Source of the DNA: Gonocerus acuteangulatus
Lineage: Eukaryota; Arthropoda; Insecta; Hemiptera; Coreidae
Assembly: GCA_946811695.1 (NCBI GenBank)
Contig: OX328124.1
Location: 89,708,196 to 89,772,195 of the forward strand
Length of the DNA: 64,000 bases
Reading direction: 5' to 3'
The notes below the pieces were generated by a model. That model did no database searches. It was not told the origin of the DNA and saw only the letters and a list, made by a program, of their open reading frames with translations. Below, in pieces: positions 33,539-45,376 of this stretch. How positions within the stretch are numbered: position 1 is the stretch's first letter; each line of letters begins with the position of its first letter. A program made the position numbers and the translations under genes.

Positions 33539-33585
33539 ATATGAGGTCGAATGTCAGCAAATAAAACAGATGAATTGATTTACTT

Positions 33586-33762
33586 AAATTTTAGCATCCA
33601 TTATCATTAACTAAGAATTTAAGGACGGGTTACTACCCTTTTCTAGCCAGGATAGGGCTGATGCCTTTTCTTTTTTCTAAAGAAAAGCCACCACCCCATA
33701 GTGAGAATCGAACCCACAACCCTTGGCACAGAGTGTTAAGTGCTCACGACCACTGGGCCTCC
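33586..33762 (-). repeat. SINE type A
   Basis: Minus strand; head GGAGGCCCAGTGGTCGTGAG, B box GTGGGTTCGATTCTCAC, then the core. It lies about 60 bases from the previous copy. Confidence 0.8.
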
Positions 33763-34013
33763 ACACATGAATTAATAAATATGATACGTTAATGTTTTAT
33801 TTGTTGACCTTCTGCTTGATGTATAAGTAGATTGAATATGATCACTTTTCAATAATTATGAAATATATTTTTTAAAACCTAACACTGTTGAAGACAAAAC
33901 AAAAATTATGGGATTGTGAGGCACTGATAATCTCTCAAATGGCCTTGTGTAAATAATTGTTCTAATCTGAACTTGGTATTCAGTCAGTGAAGGACTCTTC
34001 ATTTGAAGACTCG

Positions 34014-34148
34014 TCAAGGTTTCCAAGCAGGCCTCTCTGGTGTCTTGGGCGTATTGCATTTTTCGCTTATAGGTCTTTCTTTTCTAAGTCTCATCATTGA
34101 CCTTCGAATTAGAGCATGTCTCTTTTTGCACTCATCTTCATCATTACT
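34014..34148 (-). CDS. CA-like exon G, terminal (residues 703-746 and stop)
   Basis: Acceptor TTTTGTTACCAG, then SNDEDECKKRHALIRRSMMR and a Lys/Arg-rich end TPERPAWKP before TGA. Phase 0 fits exon F, and 44 codons are open here by this frame only. Confidence 0.75.
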   Translation of the reverse strand, partial: SNDEDECKKRHALIRRSMMRLRKERPISEKCNTPKTPERPAWKP

Positions 34149-37100
34149 CTGGTAACAAAAAATAAATTGATAAATTTATGAAGTTTCATAGTATGATTAA
34201 TAAGATTAAAATCTGTTTAATTTCTTCAACATTTTCTACATATATTTTTTTTAATTAGCCAAACCGGAGTTATAGACGCCAGTATAAGACATTAACTAGT
34301 TTAGGTTTCATAAGGGCCTCCGCTAGAGATGGGGCACAGTGGTTAATTGGTAAGGGGGCCCGGCATCATTGTTTTTATAATTTGAAATAACAAAATTGTA
34401 TAAAGTCACATGATTATTATTGAGAGCAACCAATGGATAACTTTCAAAAATCCTCTATTTCTAATATATAAACTAGTTTTTAAATAGTTAATTTAAATGT
34501 CAGTCCAAAAATTTGTAGGCCCAGGAAGTGCCATTGTACCTTAGACAATACGTAAATTTTCCACTCCGATCAATTACAAATGTATTTAATTTTGTTTTCA
34601 GAGAAATGTCAGTTTTAAATAGTTTTTAATGTTAATGGAGGAGTGGGTGGGGGGTTAAGGCGTTCGTGGAGTTATTTGGACTGGGGCGCATAGTTCCTCT
34701 CGGAGGCCCTGGGTTTCATGACATTGGGGCAAATTGGACCTTCCCCATTTTAAACGTATATAACAAAATATAAATTTAATATATTATAAAATGAACTTAA
34801 TTTGCATACATGTATATATACATACTCACACATTTCTATCACATTAGTTTTTTTTTTTTTTTTTTTTTTTTTTTACGGCGCATCTACAACTTGGCCATTA
34901 GCGCCGGGCTATTCTACAGGTTGCCGCCCTTTTATAATGCCAACAGCACGTGGTCGGCCACCCATTCAGGTACTGACCACGCCCGACGTTGCTTAACTTC
35001 GGTGATCTACGGGAACCGGTGTATTCAACGTGGCTATGGCCGTTGGCTATCACATTAGTTAATTTAATTATTGTTTAGGTTTGGTTTTTTGTTGGACAGA
35101 TGGATTGAATTCTCTCAGCATAAGCTTATTGCCTTAGATTTGTAGTTCACATCTTCCAAAACACAGAGATATGTGTTGTTCCTAATGATAAATTATTCCT
35201 CTCTATCATCAGGAAGATCATTTTGACTAAATTACTATCTTAAATAAATTGAAAATTGAATTATTTTAGTATATTTAGAACAAATATTTTAGAATGTCAA
35301 GAAGGTTATTAGTATTGTAATATTTAGGGTTCGGTCATTATAGGTAAAAAAACTAAATTTTTATATAAAAGTGGACAGTTTTTATTGTCATTTCAGTCTT
35401 TTGGGACTGACAGATGATGTCCTAGTTACCACTCATTCACTTTTTTCTTTTTTTATTCCTTTTTTTAAGAAAATCCACCAGTTCTAACGTAATGTGCAAA
35501 AGCATTATCGTACCTTTTAATCAAAAATAAATTTGAATACCTGAGACACTTTAAAGGTTTGGAGTCCTTTTTTCTCAAAAGATGTTATTGTGGACACTGG
35601 TGGCAAATTATTTTTTAACGCTTTAACTTCTCCTTCTAACTGAGTTAGCGTAACTTTACTCCTAACTCTTCGGGTTTTTATTTTTTCTTTTAATGCCTTA
35701 AGTTCTGAATCCGTTAGGCTTCTCTTTTTACTTGCCGCACTTCTTTGTCTTACAGTATCTTCACTTGATGTAATTTTCGTTGAAAATGGTTTCGTACATT
35801 CGCTATCACTGCTTACAATTTCTGAAGTCATAAGTGAATAATTGTCTGACTTTGTTGTTTCCAAAATAGTTAGGGTTTCCTGTACTTCACAACTTGTGGT
35901 AAACGTGACCAATTCTCTTGACCTTTCTCTAATGCAATGAGATAACTGATTATTCCCTATAACAAACCGGGCTTGGCTTGATCTGAGAATGTCAGGGGAA
36001 TTAAATGCAGATTTGTCAAAACGTTTTGAAGGTAATGTTGGTAAGACTGCTTGTTCAGATGCACTTTTGCATCTTCTTTTTGATTTTACAAGAGTTCCCT
36101 CATCTACAAGTGATTGCTGCCCTTCACTAGCTGTATATGATTTTTGATCATCAAACTTGTCTATAACTCTCTGAAAGTCTCTTGAGGGTGCGCTTTGGTT
36201 TTCCTTTAGCAATGTGTAGTTCCCATCAGTTTCGGAGGTTGCATATATAGTTTCATTCACATCTCCTACACTGTTTTCATAAAAAGTGCCTTCTTCTAGG
36301 CCTAATGTATTTTTAGAGTTCCCTGGATTTTTTAATTTATCAGCTGAATTAATTTTTGTTACTAAATCATCTGTAATCATATTTTCTTGTTTACTAGGAA
36401 GTATATTGGTCTTAATGGGACTTCTTTCAATCTTAAGTTTTTCGTGAGTTGCTGCATATTTTGCCTTGATGTAATTCTCCAAAACACCGAAGTCGTCATT
36501 ATTGTCATTCTTTTCCAGCTCAAGTAAAATTCTGGCTATTCTATATTTTAATTCTTTGTCATTCGATTTTCTCTTTAAACTCAAATTTAATAAATCCGTC
36601 AATGAGTCTTTTTTTTCTTCAATATCCCCAAAACTTAAGGGTTTGTTCTTATCTACTGAAGCAGAACACTCATAATGAATTTTTCCATTCCGTTCTTTCT
36701 GTTCATCAGCTACAGTGTGAAGTGGCTGATTTTGAATATTTTTTCCTCTCATAGTAAAACTGTAAATGTTTTGTACAAAATGAGATTTTCTCTTTCTGTC
36801 TTCGTCTCTGATGGGAAGAAGTGGATGGGCTTTGTTTTCGGAAGGATTAACATGAAAAACTACACGGTGATTTAGGTCGCTGAGTTCACGAAAATTCTTT
36901 TCTATTGGCTTCTTATCTGACCCAATGAGTTTTTGAAATAACAAAAGCTATAAATAAAAAGATATTTAAATAAATTAAAATTTCAAAAATAAATTAAATA
37001 ATTAATTTAAAAAACTCAAAATTAAATTACCTGCTTAGGGCTTATACCCAATGGTTTTCTGCAAATAAACCAGAGAACACTCATATTAACTACATTTCCC

Positions 37101-37742
37101 CAATATAAAAAGTAGTCATTGCTGAACGACGGTATGATTTGTTTCAGAGGGACAGCTGTGATATGTTGTGACGTCAGTGGAATTGCAATGTCAGGCAAGA
37201 CTTCTGTTATTGGCATTAAGTTTTCATTGTCTTCTTCCTGTAACTGTAAAAAACAAAACATGTGAATTATAGTGACTTTTTTTTTACTAATTGAAAACAA
37301 AAAACATTATTCTGTGCACGATGTACTTAATCATAAAAGAATATGTATAAAGTGACTTAGATAGGCAAAATTCCTGACAAGTTAGAAAAACAAGAAATAA
37401 TTTAATTGATAGGAGATCGTTGATCGTTGGTGCCAAACGTCGGCAAACAATAAAACCATTTTCACATTTAAAATTAAGTTTTATTAAGAAATAATTTAAT
37501 ATTTTACAATTATAGAAGATGCATACGCTTGGATAGCATTTTTAAAGAATAATAAGGCAGAAAATCCTAGTGTTCTGAGTAGGTGAATTGGATGTCACAA
37601 ATGATTTTTATGAGGGCTTATATGGGAATAGGATCTTTCTTCAAGATTAAAGTACTGAAAGAAAGGAAAATCAGTTACTGCTGCCAGCTTCATCTGGTTA
37701 TTTAATTTAAAATTACCTGTTGCATCATGGATGTCGGTGCGT

Positions 37743-37799
<57 letters not shown>

Positions 37800-39836
37800 T
37801 TAAAACTAAATAAGGGCTAAGAAAAATTAAGTATTATTTTCGACCTATGCCATATATATCCAAAAAAGTGAATATACTTGAACGATCAGAAACAAGGAAT
37901 AGAATAAAATCTGTAAGGATGCAATTAATACAGAATTAAAATGAAATAAACTGGTCCTCTCACCTCCACTGTATATATTTGTTTATTTTCAATGTACTTC
38001 GGAATCTCAATCTCATCTAAAGTGTTCTGTTGACGTACATCGAAATAGTCAACAACACTATCTAGTTGCACAGTAGTGCGCCATGCCAAGTTCTGCCCAA
38101 CGGACACTGTGTTTATATTACACAAAGTATTAGAGCCGATTTTTACCCTCTCATAACTTTGAACCAGTTAAAGATAAACTTATGAAATGTTACACAGGTA
38201 TTATACTAATAGATGTGATTAATATTGGAAAGTTTCATAATTCTACATTGAAGCGTTACTGAGATATGGATGGAAATTGGAATTTATATGACTCTATCAA
38301 AATTATTAGGCACTCCTCGAAAAGCTAGAGACTTCGAATTTTGCAGGACGATAGAAATTAGGGTGTTATTAAAGGATAAAATCAAAAAACCCTGAAAACT
38401 TGTATTTGACTCTGCTCCCAGAGAGGATGACCGTTTTGTACTTGTTGTTCCTTCAGAAACCTATTATTCCTCCTCATAGGCTAACTGCTTTTGGGAGGGG
38501 CCTGGAACTTGACCTTTTTTTTTCAACGTTAGTTTTTGGGAGGATTTTAATATTACTTGTTGCTGTTGAATATTTCAATGGGCTGGTACCATTTCCGGGG
38601 GATGGAATACTAAAAATTTAGAACTTGGAATAGTTTTAGGCAACTAAAACGCTATTCCACGTAAAATAAAATATTTTTTGTGAACTAAGTGATTTTATTT
38701 AATTTATTTTTAAGGGTCTTATGACACATTTTTACCATCAAACCAAAATTTTTTTGGGGGGGGGCTGCAGCCCTCCCTCTTATATACGCCCATGGGTTGT
38801 GAGCTTAAACGTACTTTTCCTATAAATAAATAAAATATAAAATGGAGTTGTTATGACCAGTTTTCTTCATCCTGATTCAGTAAGATGAACATTCACCAGC
38901 CAACCAACAATTAATACAATTCTGAATTTAATTAATACTACGGAGACCCGGTAGCCGTGAGCTCTTAACACTCCGTGCCAAAGGTCGTGGGTTCGATTCC
39001 CACTAGGGGCGGTGGCTTTTCTTTCGAAAAAAGAAAAGGCATCACCCCTATCCTGGCTAGAAAAGGGTGGTAACCTATAGATAACCCGTCCTAAAATTTG
39101 TAGTTAATAATAAATGGACGTTAAAATTTAAATAAATAAATAATTAATACTACAAATTTTACAGAAAGTGATACAAATGTACCATTTTAAGGATTTTTTT
39201 CATTTAAGGAATTAAAATTGCTAGAAAAGGAGAAGATACTGACAACCAAGTCTTCCTGATTCTTTTCAAAGAGCCAGTAATACAGAAGTATAGAATGAAG
39301 AATATAATTAAAATTACTAAGAGAAATAAAACAAACAGTCGGTGACATCCAGCATAAGGCAGAATAGAAGAGAAGAAGTTGTCTTATGCTGCCTAAGAAT
39401 AGGCCATTCATGGACTACCCCATGATGAGACACGATGGACCGATCAATGGAGTGTTATATAATTAATAATAATTCACATAACACTCCATAGACAATAAAA
39501 CACATCTTGACTGAATACTGATTGAGAGAAAACTATTGATGGGAGTCAATATACAGACAAAATATATATATATATATATATTAAAAAAATATATATTTCT
39601 CAGACTATGATGATCCTTAATTTATTTAATCACCTACTATCTATTTTAAGAAAATTATACTTTTTTAAAGATTTAATTTTATTTAAATCAGAAAAGTACA
39701 TGTATCTACCACTGGGGATATGTCCATATTCTACTAAAAGGTACTGTCAGTACACATCTTTACTATCATCCTTCAAATTGACTGCTTACAATTACTAATA
39801 CTAAACATAAACAATACAGATACACTACAACATTTT

Positions 39837-39876
<40 letters not shown>

Positions 39877-42800
39877 GGCGCATCTACATCTAGGTCATTA
39901 GCGCCGACATCCAGGGTGTAGCGAGGAATTTTACCAGCGAGCCGTGGGATGATAAAATTCCTCCCGGAGGTTGGGAATCGAACCCACCATCTCCCGCTTA
40001 TGAATCCAAGGCGCTGGCCATTAGACCACGGGAGACCCCTAAATTTTTTTGTTATTAACAATTTGTTTCTTAAAATACTTCGTAAGATGTAAATCGCTTT
40101 TTAGCGAAAAACATAATAAATAAATAAGGAAATAAAAAGATTCCTAATTCTTAATTAAGCAAAAGTCTAGGAATTAGCTCTAATAATTACTTACAGTAAA
40201 GAAATATGCCATAGTGACAATTCCATCAGTTCTTTTCATAGCATCATCTTGAGAAATGTAAACATTCTTAAAGAACATGGCGTGTGCTTCCAATGGCAAC
40301 CTGGTAATAAATGGACTCTCTGGTAATAAATTTTCTAAATCTATATATAGATAGGTTTAAAAACCACGTGTCTGTCGGTATGTTTGTTCCTTATACGGGG
40401 AGTGTCATAGGCTAGGTCAAAAATTTCTCCCAGCTGTCTATCTGTATGTTTGTTCCTTATACAAATCCACATCGTTTGGCCAATTTTGATCAAACTTGGC
40501 ACACAGGTAGGTCTTGATACGGAGAGTATCATAGGCTAGGTCAAAAACGTCTACCAGCTGTCTGTCTGTATGTTTGTTCCTTATACAAATCCAAACCGTT
40601 TGACTGATTTTGACCAAGTTTGGCAAGCTGGTAGGTCTTGATTTGGGGAATGTCATAGCCTAGGTGAAAGTCATCTAGGACTCACAGTTTGGAGGTCATG
40701 GTTCCGAAACTGTGAGCCCGAACAGTTACAGATTTGCATTATTAGATTTTAATGTTACTTGTTTGGTTTCTAATTTATTTTTGCTTTTCTAGATGCAGAA
40801 AGTAGATGTAGCATGGCACGCCGGGGAACAGCTAGTAAAATATATTATTTTGATTAATTTGTCTGATGAGAGATCTTCAATATTAAGACCAGTACAAAAA
40901 TAATTTCATACATAAAAAAGTGTCTACTCCTTGTGCAAAATGCATTGTCTCAAAAGCCTGTTCCCACCTAACACACACAAAGAGACCCATATTTGATTTT
41001 AGAATCTTGATGAATAAACTCAAAGCTATGCCAAGCTTCTTATACTTTTATGGAGGCCCGATGGCCATGAGGGTTAAGGCATGAGCACTTAACACTTCGA
41101 GCCAAGGGTCGTGGGTTCGATTCCCACTAGGGGTGATGGCTTTTCTTTAGAAAAAAAAATTTATCAGCCCTATCCTGGCTAGAAAAGGGTGGTAACCTAT
41201 AGATAACCCGTCCTAAAATTCGTACTTAATAATAAATGGACATTAACATTTAAATAAATTATTTTTTTATTTATTTATATTTTATCATCCACTTATAAGT
41301 AAGACGGATTTTTTACAGGGATTGTCTACAGATCTGCCATTTTCTAACCAAGATAGGTTAAATGTATTTTCTTTTTTCGAAAGAAAAGCCAAGACCTGTC
41401 GTGCAAATTCAGAGACAGAGTGCTCAACCCTTAAAACTCATGGTGACTAGGTATTTTTTTTATGACACCCATTACAATTTATATGTGCTTGTGTGTACAT
41501 GTACACCTGTCAACATGGTAGCAGCCACAATTTGTGGTCTTTCATCATGAAACTTGGTATAGAGCATACCCGTATCAAATGATTGGATAGATTCATTAAA
41601 CAGCAATATAAAATAACCTGGACTATGATTATCACAAAATTATATTATGTTTTTATAATATTATGCTGAATTAACTGTGTTTTGGTTCTTTCTTTTTTTT
41701 TTTTAGCACTTTCCTCCGAAGGAAAGTAGCTATTGAGGTTGCACTCAAGACGGAATTTTTGAAAAATTTCTTCAAATCTTTATCGATCCTACCTAGTAGA
41801 CACCGAAAATGACCCCCGTTAAAATTGATATATATATATTGTAATGATATAAAAGGGGGGTGCTCTAGAAAGAGTCAGTTTCTGGCATAGCAAAGAGTAG
41901 CATTCCTATTCAAAATAAAAGCTAACTTATATTTCATAAGTCCATCACAAATATTATCATTTGTCAATCAATAAAATAAATAAAAGAATAATAAAAGAGA
42001 TAGCATTTGGCAGTGTTTAGTTTGGCAGTGTTTATTTTTTCAAAAAGGCAGTGTTAAGTAAATAGAAGAGTCCAAATATCTCGGCTAGGAGCGATAAGGT
42101 ATACAAGTTCCCACAAAGATAACGATAGAGGTGTTTTCCAAGTATGAACAGGAAAATCCAGGGAAGGACGAAGAAGTCAGACACCCTTGGTGTGGTGGGG
42201 GTACGCCTCTATAAGTAGGGCCTTCCCCCACCACTCATTCTCACTCCAGCGCCGACGAAGGGCCAGAGCACTCACTCTCACTTCAACGCCAGCCAAGGGC
42301 GAGAGAGCACCCTTTGCACCACCACAGCCTGACACCGAGCACCAACTGGACATGATGGGGAGACACAACTCCAAGATGTAGAAGCCGACCATCCATCTCC
42401 TCAACACGACTACCAGCAGCCTGCCTCTTCACTTCAAGAACATCATCCGTAAAACAAGCTGAGTATAACTCACTCACTGCCAATCTTTAATTAAACTCTT
42501 AAAGCTATCTAAAATTTCACAATGGCCAATAGTTATATTTTAATATATAAGTTAATATTTTAAATATGTTCTAAACATTTCTTAATAACCCAACATTGAT
42601 ACAAATATGTGAGTCAAGCAAATTTTGTATTTAAGTTTATATCACAGCCAGCGCCATCTAAAATTATATCTTTTCTTCAATATAAGTCAATTATTTCCAA
42701 CTCTCTTTTATTTATAATGAGCCTTTCTCCTGGTATTTAATATGGTCTCAACACATAAAATGACAAATGGTAAGAAATGATTCTAATCATATATTTCTCA

Positions 42801-43005
42801 TGCTTTTCTTTCAGAAAATTTATTAAATTAATTTAATTATTCAAATGGTTATTCATAAGTCCGTATGTGGTGAGTTTGGTAATATTTTAAATGAACCCTG
42901 AGATTTAATGAAAATATAATATAAACTTTTTTATTCTTATCCTTTTTTATATTAACTTTCAAATATATCCAAGTTTTCTTTTTCTTCCCCAACAAAAACA
43001 CCACA

Positions 43006-43082
<77 letters not shown>

Positions 43083-44731
43083 TGTGATTTTGTTTTTGTA
43101 TTTATTAATTAGTATAGTACCATGTATAAACTTAAGTCTGGAAGCAAATTAATTGCAAAATTAATAATTGAACAGGTACTCATTACAAAATTAAAAGAGA
43201 ACTATTCATATTTTTATTTTATTTATATAGGATATTTCAAGCAAATTATTCAGGAATGCAGTCTACACTACATATTTGAGGAAAGTGCTTAGTTATGCAG
43301 CTCCTGGGTGACGGACTTTCTTTTTTTTTTTTTTGCAGAGTCCTTGAGCCAAATTATGTAAATAATTGCAGTATACAGTAAGTATAATAATTTCTGTATA
43401 AAATGGCAATTAATTCTTGTTGTCTCAATAATTAATCGCGTTTGTATTGCTGCTCACGGTATTACTTGAAAACTGTAGATTTTAAGTCCCATCATACTGG
43501 TAAAGTTGTTATTTATTTATAAGAAAAATAAAAATATTTTTTTATGGAATAAAAATATTTGTATAAAAGAATTCTTCTCTAAGGAATCTAGTCAAAAAAA
43601 GTTAATAAATCACATAGAATCTGTACTTACGATTCTCCATTCACCCGGTGCTCACTGCCTTCCTGAAATGTTCTGCCCCAATGGAAGTGTAACTGCGAGA
43701 AAACATACTTTCCAGATACTGGTCCATTGGCCACAAAAGGCCTTGGCCCGTGCCATTTTGCACTCAGAATAGCTGTAAAATCAGAATGTGTAAACAAAAT
43801 CATAAGTAAAAAAGATGTTTTGGTTCCTAGAACACCCATTTTCGTTAATTCCATGGCACTTCACAACTTAGAGCACTCAAACAGTACTTGCTGTAACATG
43901 TATATTGTTTGCTCATAAAACAACTGCAAACAATGAAGTAAATCTACGTATGAACATTTTTACTTTTGTTTAAGTTACTCTTTGAATGAAATACCAATAA
44001 AGGTAAAAAATATTAATTTTTAGATTTAGTATTTACTCATTTTATAAATGTTTTGCTCATATACACCCAATACTGAGCTTAAAAATCAAAGTAATTAATG
44101 ATAAATTTGTTTTGATTGGCATTACCACCGGAAGATAATGATCAAGACCCCTTAAACAACCTATATTGTAATTCTTAATTAGAATTATGCTTCCTTGGAT
44201 GACAATTTCCATAAGGTATTTTATATTGTAGAACCTTCTTCTTTTATTCTATGGGCGAAAAGAGGCATGGCATACCCAGAATAATCTTTTACTAAGTGTT
44301 TGTGGACATGGGCGTATAGAAGGAGGGCTGCAGCCCCCCCTTCCCCCGAAATCGATAAAAGTGTATCATAAAAACCTTAAAAATAAATTAAATAAGATCA
44401 CTTAGTTCTGAAAAAAATGGGTTTTATTGGGTTTAATAGCGTTTTAATTGGCTAACTATTCCAAGTTCTCCCTCCCCCTTATATACGCCCATGATTGTTC
44501 CTGGTATGTTAGCCCACCTAAAAAAAGAAACATCTAGAAAGCTATTTTCAGCACCTGTTTTTCCACTGTTAGAAATTTTCATTAATTTCGGTGATACACT
44601 GAAGTTTTCCCATTCTAAAGGAGACAATCTTATTTCTTTCATAATATCGAAGGATAAGTTTATAGGCGACTCTTCCTTTTTGCAGCTCTTACCAACAGTC
44701 AATATTTCTTCCGCTGTCAGGAAAGGAAGCC
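34014..44731 (-). CDS. Carbonic anhydrase-domain protein with long C-terminal extension (5' end missing)
   Basis: Seven exons join in phase (44731-44555, 43772-43631, 40300-40195, 38026-37964, 37243-37031, 36947-35541, 34148-34014) into 746 residues, lacking the N-terminus. Residues 1-260 are an alpha-carbonic anhydrase domain: ESPINL, LSPLEWENF, QLHFHWG, GSEHRVNGE, LEAHAMFF, FRELSDLNHRVV. In human CA II terms, zinc ligands His94, His96 and His119 (here 87, 89, 112) and Glu106 and Glu117 are kept at exact spacing. His64 is Lys57, and the loop with Thr199/Thr200 is about seven residues short with no Thr pair. About 480 further residues are Ser/Thr/Lys/Glu-rich, with basic clusters (KSKRRCKSASE, KIKTRRVRSK) and a likely short coiled coil, unknown to me. 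The 63-base exon equals the length of CA exon 5. Catalysis is doubtful; zinc binding is likely. The start exon was not found. Confidence 0.85.
34837..35058 (-). repeat. 5S rRNA-derived SINE, second copy
   Basis: Element 34848-35047, minus strand, head GCCAACGGCCATAGCCACGT to GTGACCG, with the same about ten-base gap as the copy at 23653. It is followed by AAAAGGGCGGCAACCTGTAG, AGCCCGGCGCTAATGGCC, GTAGATGCGCCGT and about 25 A. TATCACATTAG flanks it at 34837-34847 and 35048-35058. It lies in the last intron of the CA-like gene. Confidence 0.92.
35059..35540 (-). other. Rest of the last CA-like intron
   Basis: AT-rich, nothing recognised. Confidence 0.5.
35541..36947 (-). CDS. CA-like exon F (residues 234-702), end of CA domain and extension
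   Basis: Opens LLLFQKLIGSDKKPIEKNFR, the last CA strand and helix, up to NHRVVFHV. The rest is a 430-residue low-complexity, polar extension in one uninterrupted frame. Donor CAG|GTATTC; without splicing the frame stops at 35517. Confidence 0.88.
37031..37243 (-). CDS. CA-like exon E (residues 163-233), altered active-site loop
   Basis: Contains LKQIIPSFSNDYFLYWGN then VVNMSVLWFICRKPLGISPK. Between the Trp of YW and the Trp of LWF there are nine residues, where CA II has sixteen including LTT. About 25 extra residues precede the YW. Two acceptors six bases apart (TTACAGTTACAG) would add or drop Leu-Gln. Confidence 0.88.
37720..37797 (+). repeat. SINE type B tail fragment with poly(A)
   Basis: TGCATCATGGATGTCGGTGC followed by about 52 A. 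Another 5'-truncated copy of the family that also left the fragment at 13802. Confidence 0.6.
37964..38026 (-). CDS. CA-like exon D (residues 142-162)
   Basis: Exactly 63 bases, phase 0 at both ends: NTLDEIEIPKYIENKQIYTV and E. Both length and phase match exon 5 of vertebrate CA genes. Confidence 0.85.
38060..38440. repeat. Dispersed repeat, unclassified (pair of 10300-10760)
   Basis: Inverted relative to 10300-10760; shares AGAGCCGATTTTTACC, CATAACTTTGAACCAGTTAA and CAAAATTATTAGGCACTCC. It starts about 35 bases from the edge of exon D. Confidence 0.55.
38580..38794. repeat. hAT-type MITE, left end lost
   Basis: Body (CCATTTCCGGGGGATGGAAT, TAGTTTTAGGCAACTAAAAC) and right end TATATACGCCCATG match 7549-7825; the left terminus is truncated. 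Confidence 0.75.
38930..39153 (+). repeat. SINE type A with 12-bp target duplication
   Basis: Element 38942-39141: head GGAGACCCGGTAGCCGTGAG, B box GTGGGTTCGATTCCCACTAG, core TAGAAAAGGGTGGTAACCTA, tail TAATAATAAATGGACGTTAA. AATTAATACTAC flanks it at 38930-38941 and 39142-39153. Confidence 0.92.
39841..40038 (-). repeat. SINE type B
   Basis: Minus strand: GGGTCTCCCGTGGTCTAATG head, GTGGGTTCGATTCCC, CATCCCACGGCTCGCTGG, GATGTCGGCGCTAATGACCT, GTAGATGCGCCGT and about 34 A. TAAATTTTT-like sequence lies on both sides. Confidence 0.85.
40195..40300 (-). CDS. CA-like exon C (residues 106-141), third zinc ligand
   Basis: LPLEAHAMFFKN corresponds to the AELHLVHWN segment of CA II, with Glu117 and His119 kept. 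It ends MAYFFT; donor ACT|GTAAGT. Nineteen bases upstream the acceptor sequence TTTATTACCAG occurs a second time; using that one would break the frame. Confidence 0.9.
40340..40835 (+). mobile_element. Helitron-like non-autonomous element with internal tandem units
   Basis: Begins TCTATATATAG and ends CGGGGAACAGCTAGT, the terminal pattern of a common arthropod Helitron-like group. The interior repeats a unit of about 117 bases more than twice, containing TCTGTATGTTTGTTCCTTAT and CATAGGCTAGG. It begins 40 bases from exon C of the CA-like gene. Confidence 0.55.
41052..41260 (+). repeat. SINE type A
   Basis: GGAGGCCCGATGGCCATGAG, GTGGGTTCGATTCCCACTAG, core and tail ATAATAAATGGACATTAACA. Target duplication not clear. 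Confidence 0.85.
41310..41455 (-). repeat. SINE type A, degraded
   Basis: Minus strand blocks CACCATGAGTTTTAAGG, TTCTTTCGAAAAAAG and TTGGTTAGAAAATGG keep the order of the family with heavy divergence. Confidence 0.5.
41704..41845. repeat. (TA)n-carrying element end
   Basis: AGCACTTTCCTCCGAAGGAA through CGATCCTACCTAGTAGACAC and GACCCCCGTTAAAATTGATA with a short (TA) run; nearly identical to 17472-17600. Confidence 0.8.
42200..42245 (+). promoter_or_regulatory. Candidate TATA promoter, possibly of a retroelement LTR
   Basis: CTCTATAAGTAGGGCC is followed about 25 bases later by a CACTCATTCTCACTCC pyrimidine-rich start-like site. The GC-rich leader contrasts with the flanks. A TG..CA bounded LTR around 41838-42522 is possible but no target duplication or partner LTR was found. 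Confidence 0.25.
42523..43005. other. Intron sequence, nothing recognised
   Basis: AT-rich part of the long intron between CA-like exons B and C. Confidence 0.5.
43006..43320. repeat. (TA)n plus outer end of the long-inverted-repeat family
   Basis: A (TA) tract of about 75 bases, then CTGGAAGCAAATTAATTGCA, AAAATTAAAAGAGAACTATT, AGTCTACACTAC and AAGTGCTTAGTTATGCAGCT ending GACGGACTTTC. It equals 18500-18676 with the microsatellite placed against it. Confidence 0.75.
43631..43772 (-). CDS. CA-like exon B (residues 59-106), first two zinc ligands
   Basis: Acceptor GATTTTACAG. Carries SGKYVFSQLHFHWG and GSEHRVNGES. The distance from Lys57 to the first His of HFH is 30, as from His64 to His94 in CA II. 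Donor ATC|GTAAGT. Confidence 0.92.
44307..44493. mobile_element. hAT-type MITE, third copy
   Basis: CATGGGCGTATAGAAGG at the left and CCCTTATATACGCCCATG at the right; interior matches 7549-7825 in shortened form. It ends 61 bases from CA-like exon A. No clean 8-base duplication. Confidence 0.8.
44555..44731 (-). CDS. CA-like exon A (residues 1-59)
   Basis: Acceptor TTTCCCACAG, two bases completing a codon, then SCKKEESPINL and SPLEWENFSVSPKLMKISNS. The classic QSPI is ESPI. Donor ACAG|GTGCTG. The preceding exon, which must end in phase 1, should carry the usual Trp-rich N-terminal CA segment and was not located. Confidence 0.85.
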
Positions 44732-45376
44732 CTGTGGGAAATCAGGATTAAAAATGAACATTCCGTGATAAAAACCCATAATATTTGAATATTAATATTG
44801 TGTTGAATTTTCATAAACAATATTTTTTGAAATTATACTCATTATTTAAATAATAAATGTGATTAGTGCCTTTCTTCATTGTGATCGAATTTTCTTAATA
44901 AAGATTATTATTAGAGTAACCGAAAATGTCTCTATATAATGAACACTAATTATCAACATGCCAGAAGTTTCGGTAAACAAATATAATCGCCACACACAGA
45001 GTGCCCCCTTCATCTGGGCTACTATTGAAATATCTTCTAAACAGTTAGAGATATCGCAAAATTGTAAAGGACCTAAGTTGTAGCTCTTATCGAGAACTTT
45101 CAGATGCGACATTTGTTAATACCAAAAGAATTTTAACTATCAAGCGCTCGCTCAAGAGTCGGTGTTTCCTATTTATCTCATATTTTCAATACGTTTTTAA
45201 AAAATTACTCAAAAAATAAAGAAACGCGTTTTGTTTAGTATTTAGCGATAAAATGGCGACAAAAGTTTTATCTATTTTCAATATTAATAGTTGCAACTAA
45301 TTTTTTGTTTTTGGATTAGTAAATGACGAATCTGAAAGGTCTCGATGAGTGCTACAACTTTAGTTTGTAATATCTC
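44732..45376. other. No exon recognised
   Basis: The missing first exons of the CA-like gene should lie on this side, but nothing with the family's Trp-rich N-terminal motif was found. Confidence 0.45.

Noticed and set aside
41838..42522. Solo LTR
   Set aside because: TG..CA ends and a TATA-like promoter are suggestive, but no target duplication, partner LTR or primer-binding site could be shown.
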